DNA from: an uncultured bacterium
Lineage (GTDB): Bacteria > Cyanobacteriota > Vampirovibrionia > Gastranaerophilales > Gastranaerophilaceae
NCBI GenBank assembly: GCA_948964545.1
Contig: CAREDV010000002.1
Span: 339,983 to 403,982, forward strand
DNA length: 64,000 nt
Direction: 5' to 3'
Shown: piece after piece, positions 1 through 8,363 of the stretch
How the letters are laid out: every line of letters starts with the position of its first letter
How positions within the stretch are numbered: position 1 is the first letter of the stretch
Program-made: the position numbers and the translations under genes
Notes under the pieces: model-generated
The model's input: the letters and a program-made list of their open reading frames with translations, nothing else
The model's database searches: none
Told to the model about the DNA's origin: nothing

Positions 1-1
1 A

Positions 2-394
2 ATTATTCAGGCAAGGGCTAAGGGATTGGTATTAAAGTCTATACCTATACGGGTTAATGCAGATTTAAGAAAGTCAAAGCTTGTTAAGAATATGTTTGAT
101 TATATCAGACGTTCTGTTTTTACAATGCTTAGAATGTTTCTTATATACAGACCTTTTAGATTTTTTGCAATAATTGCAGGGATATTTCTTGTTTTAGGAA
201 CGATATTAGGTTTAAGATTTTTATATTATTATATTTTTTCAAGCGGTTCAGGACACATTCAATCTTTGATTTTATCTGCAATTCTTATAATCACAGGGGT
301 TCAAGTGGCAGTAATTGCAGTTTTGTCAGAATTGATGTCTATTAACCGTAAACTGCTTGAAGATATTCAAAGACGGCTGAAAGACTTGAAATAA
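2..394 (+). CDS. Family 2 glycosyltransferase, C-terminal part (5' end outside window)
   Basis: The reading frame is open from the first bases of the window, so the gene begins upstream. The visible 130 residues start with a segment resembling the end of a DPM1-like GT2 catalytic domain (KGLVLKSIPIRVNADLRKSK). A basic linker with YRPFRFF follows, then two hydrophobic segments (about residues 55-80 and 90-112) and a charged tail. This arrangement is typical of membrane-anchored polyprenyl-phosphate sugar transferases. The catalytic DxD region is not in the window, so donor and acceptor cannot be judged. pgpH follows after 43 bp on the same strand. Confidence 0.65.
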   Translation: MIQARAKGLVLKSIPIRVNADLRKSKLVKNMFDYIRRSVFTMLRMFLIYRPFRFFAIIAGIFLVLGTILGLRFLYYYIFSSGSGHIQSLILSAILIITGVQVAVIAVLSELMSINRKLLEDIQRRLKDLK

Positions 395-437
395 ATTTCG
401 GCAGGTTGTAAAATATAAAAGAAAAATAAGGATTATT

Positions 438-2630
438 ATGATTAAAATGGATATTATATCAAAGGTAAAAGAATTTTTTGCATCATCTCAGACGCATAAA
501 GTTTTAGCCTTTTTCGGATTTACTTTCTTAATGACTGCAATTATTGCATCACAAAATTTCTTTTTTCAAAATATTATTGAAAATGGGGTAAGCAAACGTG
601 ATGTTATTGCTCAAAAAACATTGATGGTTGAAGATGTTAAACGAACAGAACAGCACAGAAAAGAACTTGCTCAAAAAATAGAACCTGTTTTAGCCCCAGC
701 TGAAGATGATTTTATTAAAACAAATCTTCAAACACTTCAGACATCTGTTTTTCAAATAAGGAAGAAAAATGTTCCAGAAACCGAAAAAAAACAGGAAATT
801 GAAGTCCTATTTGATCTTTCTGGTAATCAAAAACGTGATTTTATTGTGAATTTTCTTTTAAAAGCTGATGATAATAGTCTGCACGAAGCTTTTGACAAAT
901 CAACTTTAACTTTATCAAATATTTTGCGTACTGGAATTACTGAAAGAGATTATGAAAAAGATAATATCGAAAGAATTATCTTAAATAACCTTGTTGCAAA
1001 TGTTTCAAAACGTCAGATTTCTGTTATTACGGCAATTTTGGAACAGGTAATTGTTCCAAACCTGGTTGTAGATGAATTTGCAACGGAAATTGCAAGAAAA
1101 AACGCTCAAACTTCAATAAAACCGTATGAAGTAGTTTTTCAAAAAGGCGACAAAATATTATTCGAGGGTGAACCTGTAACAAGATTGAAGCGCGATGCTT
1201 TGCGTCAGGCAGGTTATAATGTATATGAACTAAACGGGTATGGGCTTGTTGCTGTTTATATAATAGTATTTATCGGAACTCTTTTGTTTTTGAGTTATAT
1301 GAAATATTTTGAAAAAGATTTTTTACAACCGAGATTTATGGCAATATCTGCCTTTTTGTCTTTGCTTTTAACTTTGATTGCAGTACTTTTGCCTACAGGA
1401 GCTTCGCCTTATATCCTGCCAATTCCAGCATTTTTAATTCTAATGGCAATTTTTACAAAACCTAGGATAGCATTTGTAGCTTCAGTTGTTTTATTGTCTA
1501 TTATGGCGGTTGGTTATCAGTATAATATTCAGTATGTTGTTGCATTTATTCTTTTAAGCTTGTTCTCTATCATTGCAATTTCTCAAATCAGATATGCGGA
1601 ACGTGTTGATTTGATTAAAACAGGTTTTAATATTGGTTTAGCTGGTCTTGTCCTTGTTTTAAGCATTTATATTTTAGAAAAATGTCTTATTGATGTCAGC
1701 AATGTTTTAATTATAAAAAATTGTGCATATATATTGTTAAATGGAATTGTGAGTTCAATTATCGCATCTGGTTCACTGCCGTTATTTGAGAGTATGTTTA
1801 AGATAATTACTCCTTACGGGCTTGCTGAACTTGGCGATCATAATCAGAAATTATTGAAACGTTTGCAGATGGATGCTCCAGGGACTTATCATCACAGCTT
1901 AATGGTATCAAATCTTTGTGAAGCTGCTGCAGAAGCTATCGGAGCAGATCCAATTCTGGCAAGAGTTGGTGCACTTTACCATGATATCGGAAAGCTGGAA
2001 AGACCATTATTTTTTGTGGAAAACCAATCTTATTTCATGATTGAAAATCCGCATAACAAGTTTAATCCGCGTATTAGCAAAATGATTATTACAGCTCATA
2101 CTACCGACGGGCTTAAAATTGCAAAGAAAAATAATCTTCCTCCAGTAATTCAAAACTTTATTACCCAGCACCATGGCGAAGGACTGGCAAGTTATTTCTA
2201 TAATCAGGCTGTTAAAGAAGAAGGCATGGAAAACGTTAAAGAGGAGCAATTCAGATATGCAGGCCCGAAACCTAATATGAAAGAAACTGCTATTTTGATG
2301 ATAGCAGATGCAGTTGAATCTGCTGTACGTTCTCTGAAAAATCCGACACCTGAAGAAATTGAAGCAATGATTAATAAGATTATTGTTGAAAGGTTAAATG
2401 ACGGACAGTTGTCTGACAGCCCTTTGACTTTGAAAGATTTAAAAGTTATTGCAGAAACCTTTGCTCGTATTCTAAGAGGTATGCAGCATAACAGGATTAA
2501 ATATCAGGAAAATCTGCCAGAGGAAGTTGAAAAAGATAAGATTAATATGCCAATCTTAGATGCTGATTTGGAAAATAAAATCAAACAGCTTGAGGGACAG
2601 GCTGATGAGGATAAAGATGACAAATCTTAA
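438..2630 (+). CDS. pgpH: 7TMR-HD family cyclic-di-AMP phosphodiesterase PgpH
   Basis: This 730-residue membrane protein has the order expected of PgpH/YqfF. There is one N-terminal membrane helix (about 22-42), an extracytoplasmic 7TMR-HDED domain (about 50-265) and a block of seven hydrophobic helices (about 270-460). A cytoplasmic HD phosphohydrolase domain follows, with YHH near 480 and the metal-binding HD pair at 515-516 (YHDIGK). PgpH enzymes hydrolyse c-di-AMP to pApA. The ATG is preceded by AGGA. The gene overlaps ybeY by 14 nt and is followed by dgkA, a conserved bacterial neighbourhood; the usual phoH is not seen. The tail is charged and probably disordered. Confidence 0.9.
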   Translation: MIKMDIISKVKEFFASSQTHKVLAFFGFTFLMTAIIASQNFFFQNIIENGVSKRDVIAQKTLMVEDVKRTEQHRKELAQKIEPVLAPAEDDFIKTNLQTLQTSVFQIRKKNVPETEKKQEIEVLFDLSGNQKRDFIVNFLLKADDNSLHEAFDKSTLTLSNILRTGITERDYEKDNIERIILNNLVANVSKRQISVITAILEQVIVPNLVVDEFATEIARKNAQTSIKPYEVVFQKGDKILFEGEPVTRLKRDALRQAGYNVYELNGYGLVAVYIIVFIGTLLFLSYMKYFEKDFLQPRFMAISAFLSLLLTLIAVLLPTGASPYILPIPAFLILMAIFTKPRIAFVASVVLLSIMAVGYQYNIQYVVAFILLSLFSIIAISQIRYAERVDLIKTGFNIGLAGLVLVLSIYILEKCLIDVSNVLIIKNCAYILLNGIVSSIIASGSLPLFESMFKIITPYGLAELGDHNQKLLKRLQMDAPGTYHHSLMVSNLCEAAAEAIGADPILARVGALYHDIGKLERPLFFVENQSYFMIENPHNKFNPRISKMIITAHTTDGLKIAKKNNLPPVIQNFITQHHGEGLASYFYNQAVKEEGMENVKEEQFRYAGPKPNMKETAILMIADAVESAVRSLKNPTPEEIEAMINKIIVERLNDGQLSDSPLTLKDLKVIAETFARILRGMQHNRIKYQENLPEEVEKDKINMPILDADLENKIKQLEGQADEDKDDKS

Positions 2631-3108
2631 TATATTTAGCGAAAATATCTATGAAGGCTGGGAAGTTGATGAAAAAAAGTTTGTAGATATTGCAAAAAAA
2701 ATATTGAAATTTTATCTTTCAGAAGTCTTGGAGCAATCTTGTCTTAATGATTTTGAATATGATACTATTTCATTTGATTTTTTGTATTGCGATAGTAAAA
2801 AAACTCATGAAATTAACAGGGAATATAGAGAAAAAGATTATCCTGCAGATATAATTACATTTGCAATTTTTGCAGATAGTGAAGAAAAGTTTGTTTTTGA
2901 CAATGAGATTAATCTTGGCGAGGTTATAATTGCACTTGATAAAGTTATTGAAGAAGCCGCAAAAAAGGGGGTTACAAAAGAGCATGAGCTTGCTTTTTTG
3001 ATAAGTCATGGAATATTGCATCTTCTTGGATTTGACCACCAAACTGAAGTAGACTATAATTTTATTATAGATTTACAAAATAAGGCGCTGGGATATGTCA
3101 AAATTTAA
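2617..3108 (+). CDS. ybeY: Endoribonuclease YbeY (rRNA maturation factor)
   Basis: The protein is 163 residues long. Its C-terminal half carries the UPF0054/YbeY zinc motif HGILHLLGFDH, whose three histidines coordinate the catalytic metal. YbeY is a single-strand endoribonuclease that acts in 16S rRNA 3' maturation and 70S quality control. I chose ATG 2617 because GAGG lies six bases upstream and the product then begins MTNLNIF. A start at 2560 would only add residues read from inside pgpH. The start lies inside the end of pgpH and the stop lies inside dgkA, so the three genes are probably translationally coupled. Confidence 0.9.
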   Translation: MTNLNIFSENIYEGWEVDEKKFVDIAKKILKFYLSEVLEQSCLNDFEYDTISFDFLYCDSKKTHEINREYREKDYPADIITFAIFADSEEKFVFDNEINLGEVIIALDKVIEEAAKKGVTKEHELAFLISHGILHLLGFDHQTEVDYNFIIDLQNKALGYVKI

Positions 3109-3469
3109 ACAACAGGGATTTTCAAATACTTTTAAAAACGCACGCAAAGGGATGCGTATTGTTCTTAAATCTGAAGTTAATATTCGGGTTCATTTTTGTA
3201 TAGCAATGGCAGTAATAGCACTGGCATTTGTACTTGATTTTAGTATTGAATCTATGTGCATACTGCTTTTAACTATAGCGTTTGTGATTGTTACTGAAAT
3301 GCTTAATTCAGCTGTAGAATTCGCTCTTGATGCAGTTTTTCATAATAAATATTCTCGTCTTGTTGGGATGGCAAAAGATATATCAGCAGGTGCAGTAATG
3401 TTTGCTTCTGTAACTGCTGTTGTTATTGGTGTACTTCTGTTTGGTTCAGCTTTTATAAATATATTATAA
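3095..3469 (+). CDS. dgkA: Diacylglycerol/undecaprenol kinase DgkA
   Basis: This 124-residue membrane protein has three hydrophobic helices and the DgkA signatures EMLNSAVE (the ExxNTAIE motif) and AKDISAGAV. Family members phosphorylate diacylglycerol, or undecaprenol in Gram-positives, at the inner membrane. Substrate choice cannot be read here. It is the last gene of the pgpH-ybeY-dgkA cluster and overlaps ybeY by 14 nt. Confidence 0.92.
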   Translation: MSKFKQQGFSNTFKNARKGMRIVLKSEVNIRVHFCIAMAVIALAFVLDFSIESMCILLLTIAFVIVTEMLNSAVEFALDAVFHNKYSRLVGMAKDISAGAVMFASVTAVVIGVLLFGSAFINIL

Positions 3470-3525
3470 TATTGCATTATTCTGTAATTTATTATATTAT
3501 ATTGCACATAGGAGTGGAAAAGATT

Positions 3526-5806
3526 ATGAACATGGATGATAAACAAGGATTCAAGAACTTCGGGGGGGGGGGCACTCAGGGGTGAGTTAAGCCAATCTCT
3601 GATTATTGAAAGTTTATCGGAAAACCGTGCGGCTGCTCAAGTTGCTGCTCTTGGTTTTACTTTAGCCGAGATGATGGTTGTTTTGCTAATCGCCAGTATA
3701 ATTCTGGCTTGTATGGCGCCTGTAATGACGACAAAAATGAAAGCAGACCAGAGCATTCAAACTTCACCCTGGAAATGGGTTCAGCAGGGTGCAGGCAGAA
3801 ATGTTGATGCATATTTTGGCAATGGAAATACACAGATGGCACATATCGGACAAACCGAGCGAGGTGCAAATGACAGCGCAAAGTTAGTAATAAACAACAA
3901 TAACTTTGATGATATAATTTTATTTAAAAAAGGCAATAATGTTCTGGGTCGTCTTCGAATCGATATTAGCAATAGTAGTAATAGTCTATTACTCGGCACA
4001 TTGCGAAGCGGAACTACTTTAGGAACATCTACAACCTCTATAGGTCGAAATAATAATGCAAGCGGTAGCTATTCAACCTCTATAGGTTATTATAACGATG
4101 TGAGCGGTAGTTATTCTACTACAGTAGGTTATAATAATACAGTAAAAGGTCGTAATTCTGTAGCAATAGGTAGCTCAGTAAGAGCTCCTCATAATTATAG
4201 TGTTGCTATTGGTTACGGTACAGCTTCTGGTGAAACCGATAGCGGCTCAAATCAGGGTTGGTCAACATCTGTTGGGTATAATACCAAAGCAACAGGTTAT
4301 GCATCCGCAGCTTACGGTGCAGAAGCAAAAGCATTAGCAGATAGAAGTTTAGCTTTAGGTTCCACCTCAACAGCAGAAGGAAATAGTGTAGATGGTGGTA
4401 GTGTTGCTATAGGCAGCTGGGCATATTCGGAGGGTCGCAATACCGTTTCTATCGGCACTTTTTCATGTTCAAAGGGTACAAATTCAGTAGCAGTAGGTTC
4501 CGATAATTGTGAACGTGATTGGAGCAGTAGCAGCAGTTCTCTTGATAAGACTAAATTTAAGACCCATGACTATGCAACATCTGTAAATGGCGGAGCATAT
4601 TCAGATGGAGCAATATCTATAGGTACCTGGTCAATGGCTTACGGAGATTACAGTATAGCTATTGGGAGTACAAACAAAGAAGATTTCACATCAGATGCCG
4701 GTATCCATACATATACTCGTCCTGGAGCATATCGTTCTATAGCAATAGGTCATAATAATCGTATAGAGGAGAATGCTCAAGATTCCATCTCACTGGGTAG
4801 TAATTCAAGTATTCAGGCTTCCAATGCAATAGCTATTGGTAATAGTGCTCAAGTTCGCCGCACAACCGGCATTGCTATTGGTTATGGAGCATCAACTGGT
4901 TCCACAATCGATTCAACAATGTATGGTGATTATGGTATTGCAATCGGAAAAGATTCTAAAGTTGGCAGTGATTATGGCATATCAATCGGTTATAATGCCG
5001 GCACATTGAATAAAGGCAGTAATAATATAGCTATAGGCACAAATGCTTGCCAATACGTTACAGGTTCAAATAAAACCTGTATCGGTACAAATTCAGGACC
5101 TGAAACAGGTCATGCTTGGGCAAGTGCATCTGATACAACAGAAAGAATATTTATCGGCAGTAAATCTAAATTTAATAATGCTCCAGCTGTGCTGGAAGTA
5201 CATAATACCGGAAATGCTGTTACAGTGCACAATGGAGTTTATAAGGGGCAAGATGCTTCCGTTGTAATAAATGGAAACTTGATTGTAAAAGGAGCTATTA
5301 TCTCTCATATTGTTGATAGGGTTGGTAATAATGTTTCAGATTATAGAGTTCTTGAAAGATCCGGCGAAGATGAAAAAAACGCATCATTGCATAGTGGTTT
5401 AATTGAGACAAGCGGATTTGATTATTATTTTAATGTTGGCGGGGCGACAGGATGGAGCAAAACATCCGATCGTCGATTGAAATATGTCGGCAAAGAAAAC
5501 CATGACGGGCTTGCAAAACTTCGCCAATTAAAAATCTTTAACTATACCTTCAAAAAAGATGAAAAGAAAACTCCGCGTGTTGGCGTTATGGCACAGGATT
5601 TGCAAAAAATCTTCCCTAATGCTGTTAAAAAAGGTGCAGACGGCTTTTTAACAATCCGTATGGAAGATATGTTCTATGCCGTAATTAACGCTATTAAAGA
5701 GCTTGATGCTAAATATAAAGCACATGAAAACAGGATTATGACACTTGAAAAAGAAAATAAAGAATTAAGAATACGTTTAGAAAAATTAGAATCTAAACTC
5801 AAATAG
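3526..5806 (+). CDS. Prepilin-anchored YadA-like/S74 chimera, frame broken at a poly-G tract
   Basis: The best start is ATG 3526, preceded by AGGAG. That frame runs through a tract of 11 G (3562-3572) and stops at 3583, while the long body lies in another frame. Ten G would join them. An in-frame ATG at 3536 exists but has poor ribosome-binding context. The body (about 750 residues) has a type IV prepilin motif (LGFTLAEMMVVLLIA, about residues 40-55). Next come about 400 residues of YadA/Hia-head-like repeats (recurring S-x-AIG and G-x-x-S), then a C-terminal Peptidase_S74 intramolecular chaperone. The last carries SDRRLK near residue 644, GVMAQDLQKIFP and a coiled-coil tail. S74 domains trimerise fibres and cleave themselves off before that Ser. 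Probably a surface fibre or adhesin. It follows dgkA by 56 bp and ends at a terminator. Confidence 0.8.
3562..3572 (+). repeat. Poly-G tract, 11 G, in prepilin leader
   Basis: An uninterrupted run of 11 G lies 36 nt after ATG 3526 and upstream of the GFTLAE motif. In this AT-rich sequence such runs occur only here, at 17727 and at 25645, each in a prepilin gene. With 11 G the start is out of frame. Ten (or 7 or 13) would give MNMDDKQGFKNF-GGG-ALRGEL fused to the body. Confidence 0.9.
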
Positions 5807-5917
5807 AGCTAGACTGCCTGTGATTAATGGCGTTCGTGTTGAAAGCTCAACGCTTAGTCCAGCCGCAGCTCGTATCAGTTTTTCATACGTATAGGCGATA
5901 AACGCCTATCATTCCTT

Positions 5918-5944
5918 CTCCCGTTAAATAGCGGGAGTTTTTTT
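5918..5944 (+). terminator. Rho-independent terminator of the chimeric fibre gene
   Basis: The inverted repeat CTCCCG...CGGGAG is followed by seven T. It ends the + strand fibre gene and overlaps the last codons of the convergent TOPRIM gene. A second small hairpin without a T run (ATAGGCG...CGCCTAT, about 5891-5909) lies just upstream. Confidence 0.85.
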
Positions 5945-6883
5945 GCGTTTCGTATGAAGTTTTTCAATTATTTCGGCAATCTCATCGGAAACATCATCTA
6001 TGCCTGTAATATTTTCTTTTACAGCTTGTGCAAATTCTGCCTTTTTAAACTCATGTAAACCTCTGTGTCGATAAAATTCTTCCAGAAATTCCACTTTTGA
6101 TGAGCTATTTTCTAAGTCATCAACGGGGGCTAGTGATATGTTTTGAGTTGTGTAATTGAGTGTTTTTATCAATAATGAATTGGGCAGTAAATCTTCAAAT
6201 TCCCCGCTTTTTACAAGGTGAATTTTGTCAAATTTCCGCAGGCGCGGTCGGATTTGGGTTAGATTGTCCTTTGCATCATTATCTAAAAGTACAAAAATTG
6301 GTATTTTCAAGCAATCAGCATAGTTGTAAAAATATTTCACAACCTGATTTTTTCCGCCCGCAGAAATAATGTATATTCCGTGTTTATTGAAATCATAACC
6401 GCAAATTTGAGCAAATTTCGGCAGTAAGATTTCTTCTGTTATACCCTCGCAAAGAATTATTTTTTCAATTGGAAAGCAGTGTCTTTCTTGAGAATTCTCT
6501 GCTAGCCCTTTTAAAAATTTGAGATTTTGCGGTAAATTTTTAGGCAGAAGTTTTATAATTTCTTTGTAATTAATTTTGTTTTTGAGAAGTACGTTCGTTT
6601 TAGAATCAATATTAAAAATTGAGTTTTCGTAATCATATAATTTTTGATTAAGAGTTAAATCCTTATTTTCAGGAAGCGAATAGTTGATAATTTCTTCGGC
6701 TAGGTTTTTAAGTTTTTTGTAATCAATTTCATCAAGTTCAGATTTTTTGAATTTTGGTTCGATAAGATTATTCGAAATTATATCTTTGAACACTCTTAAA
6801 TACTTTATTTCAGGCTCTTTAAAGCGTGTTAGTCTATCAATTGATATTATGAGTTGTTCGTTTGTTAATTGTTTAATCTTCAT
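5924..6883 (-). CDS. Stand-alone TOPRIM (OLD-like) domain protein
   Basis: The protein has 319 residues. Its centre has the features of an OLD-family TOPRIM domain: ILCEGITEEILLP with the acidic Glu at 146, then FVLLDNDA with the acidic pair at 201/203. OLD nucleases normally carry an N-terminal ABC-type ATPase; none is present here. The first 130 residues are Lys/Asn-rich and probably helical. The protein may be an orphan nuclease or a remnant of a defence gene. It is divergent from the 6952 gene and convergent with the fibre gene. Function beyond a putative metal-dependent nuclease is not assignable. Confidence 0.6.
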   Translation of the reverse strand: MKIKQLTNEQLIISIDRLTRFKEPEIKYLRVFKDIISNNLIEPKFKKSELDEIDYKKLKNLAEEIINYSLPENKDLTLNQKLYDYENSIFNIDSKTNVLLKNKINYKEIIKLLPKNLPQNLKFLKGLAENSQERHCFPIEKIILCEGITEEILLPKFAQICGYDFNKHGIYIISAGGKNQVVKYFYNYADCLKIPIFVLLDNDAKDNLTQIRPRLRKFDKIHLVKSGEFEDLLPNSLLIKTLNYTTQNISLAPVDDLENSSSKVEFLEEFYRHRGLHEFKKAEFAQAVKENITGIDDVSDEIAEIIEKLHTKRKKTPAI

Positions 6884-6951
6884 ATTTCTTAATTAAATTA
6901 GCAAATTTTTTACTTTTTATTTTTTTATTATAATAATAGTGGAGTGAAATT

Positions 6952-8289
6952 GTGTATTTAACAGGCGTAAATAACATTCAATACAATAATTATACCACAG
7001 TTGGTCCTGTAAAGGCTACTGCTGAAAATAATTATCCTGCCGTTGCTACATCTCACGTTTCAAAGCCGCAATCCGTTTATTTCACTTCTGCTTCGCCAGC
7101 TTTGAGGACTCAGCTATCTTCTTCTGATGAGAAAAATAAATACAATGAGCTTTTAAAAACTGTTTCAAAAGATACTAAAAAACAATTGAATTTTCTTTTG
7201 AAAAGTGGAATTTTGTTGAATTCTGCTTCTAATGATAACTCCACTACTCTTGATAATTTGTATAAAATAGCGACAACTCCGCGTGCTCAAGGATTAAGTA
7301 ATAATGATATTTTAACGCAGACTGTTGCTATTCTTTCTGATCCGCATGTTATTACACAACAGTTCGGAAATATTCCTAACCAATACAAAGCCCAAGCGGC
7401 AGCACTAAATCAGTATGGTAAAGGCGAAGAAAATGTTGAACATTCTGGAACTTGTGTCGCATCAAGTATTGAATTTAATCTGGCTCAAAAACATCCTGCT
7501 GAATTTGCAAGATTTGCACAAGGGTTAAGCTCACCAGAAATGTCGGTTAACAAAACTATTAAAATGAATAACCTTGCCGATAACACACTTGATGCTGTCT
7601 GGCTTTTGAACGCGTTTGATATTCCATATAAAGCTGATAATTTTGATGAGGCTCATTTGACATTTGCGCCAGATAAAAATGCAATTGTAAGAGCGCATAT
7701 TCAAACAATTGATAAAGATAAACATGAACGTTCATCTGTTGATGTTTTAATGCAGTCAACATTTATGCAAATCGGTTCTCAGCAGTCTTATGACAGTTTA
7801 ACTGATAAACGTGCTGGTAAATTTAACCAGAATGATAAAGGTTTGATTGAATTTGAAAAGACTTTCACAGAATCTGTTGTAGAAGATAAAAATAAGCTTT
7901 CGGTTACTTACCAGACAGTTGATGAGAATGCAAAACTTGTAGGGTATGAAACAGACTTTAATACAATGAAAAAACAGATTATTGATTCTCTGAAAATGGG
8001 TGAAAATGTTATTGTCGGCTATACTCAGGTGGATGCAAATAATACAATTATCAATGGTCATGAAATAACTATTACAGATGTTAAAACTGACAGAAACGGT
8101 AAATTAATATTTGTATGCAATGATACGGATGATAATCTTGCAAAACCAATTGAGTATTCAGAAGACTATTTGCTGCCTAAAATTCATCATGCGGGTCTGC
8201 CGCAGGCAGTTGTAGGAGATGATGTTAATCTCGTTGAAAACTGGGTGGAAGGTTTGAAAACTTACAAAGAATTGAAAAAAAGGGCTTAA
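6952..8289 (+). CDS. Putative papain-like cysteine peptidase without signal peptide
   Basis: The start is GTG 6952 with GGAGTG six bases upstream. The 445-residue product has a Tyr/Asn-rich N-terminus with no hydrophobic signal. Near residues 164-173 it reads HSGTCVASSIEF, with Cys168 at the head of a helix-like segment. About 200 residues later comes NGHEITITDV followed by FVCNDTDD. The Cys ... His ... Asn/Asp order is that of papain-like and C39-like peptidases or transglutaminases, but I cannot place it in a family, so catalysis is inference. It has its own terminator and precedes a nucleotidase, also without a signal peptide. Confidence 0.4.
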   Translation: MYLTGVNNIQYNNYTTVGPVKATAENNYPAVATSHVSKPQSVYFTSASPALRTQLSSSDEKNKYNELLKTVSKDTKKQLNFLLKSGILLNSASNDNSTTLDNLYKIATTPRAQGLSNNDILTQTVAILSDPHVITQQFGNIPNQYKAQAAALNQYGKGEENVEHSGTCVASSIEFNLAQKHPAEFARFAQGLSSPEMSVNKTIKMNNLADNTLDAVWLLNAFDIPYKADNFDEAHLTFAPDKNAIVRAHIQTIDKDKHERSSVDVLMQSTFMQIGSQQSYDSLTDKRAGKFNQNDKGLIEFEKTFTESVVEDKNKLSVTYQTVDENAKLVGYETDFNTMKKQIIDSLKMGENVIVGYTQVDANNTIINGHEITITDVKTDRNGKLIFVCNDTDDNLAKPIEYSEDYLLPKIHHAGLPQAVVGDDVNLVENWVEGLKTYKELKKRA

Positions 8290-8315
8290 TGTTCGTTAAC
8301 ATTAAGCTTTTTTTT
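8284..8315 (+). terminator. Rho-independent terminator
   Basis: GCTTAATGTT and AACATTAAGC form a 10-bp stem with a four-base loop, followed by eight T. The hairpin overlaps the stop codon of the putative peptidase and separates it from the nucleotidase gene. Confidence 0.9.
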
Positions 8316-8363
8316 AGCAAAAAAATTTTTGAGGACATTTAATATAGCAAAGGTGGAAAAAGT

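Noticed and set aside
3536..3600. ATG 3536 as the real start of the fibre gene, which would make it in frame with 11 G
   Set aside because: It lies about 21 nt from the only AGGAG site, while ATG 3526 is ideally spaced. Kept as an alternative only; the other two prepilin genes have no such second start.
3950..5100. Tandem DNA repeat array in the fibre gene
   Set aside because: The repetition is at protein level (S-x-AIG motifs); DNA units vary in length and sequence, so it is not a CRISPR or a minisatellite.
5807..5917. Possible small RNA or attachment site downstream of the fibre gene
   Set aside because: Contains one small hairpin (ATAGGCG/CGCCTAT) but no promoter, no tRNA-like fold and no repeat elsewhere in the window.
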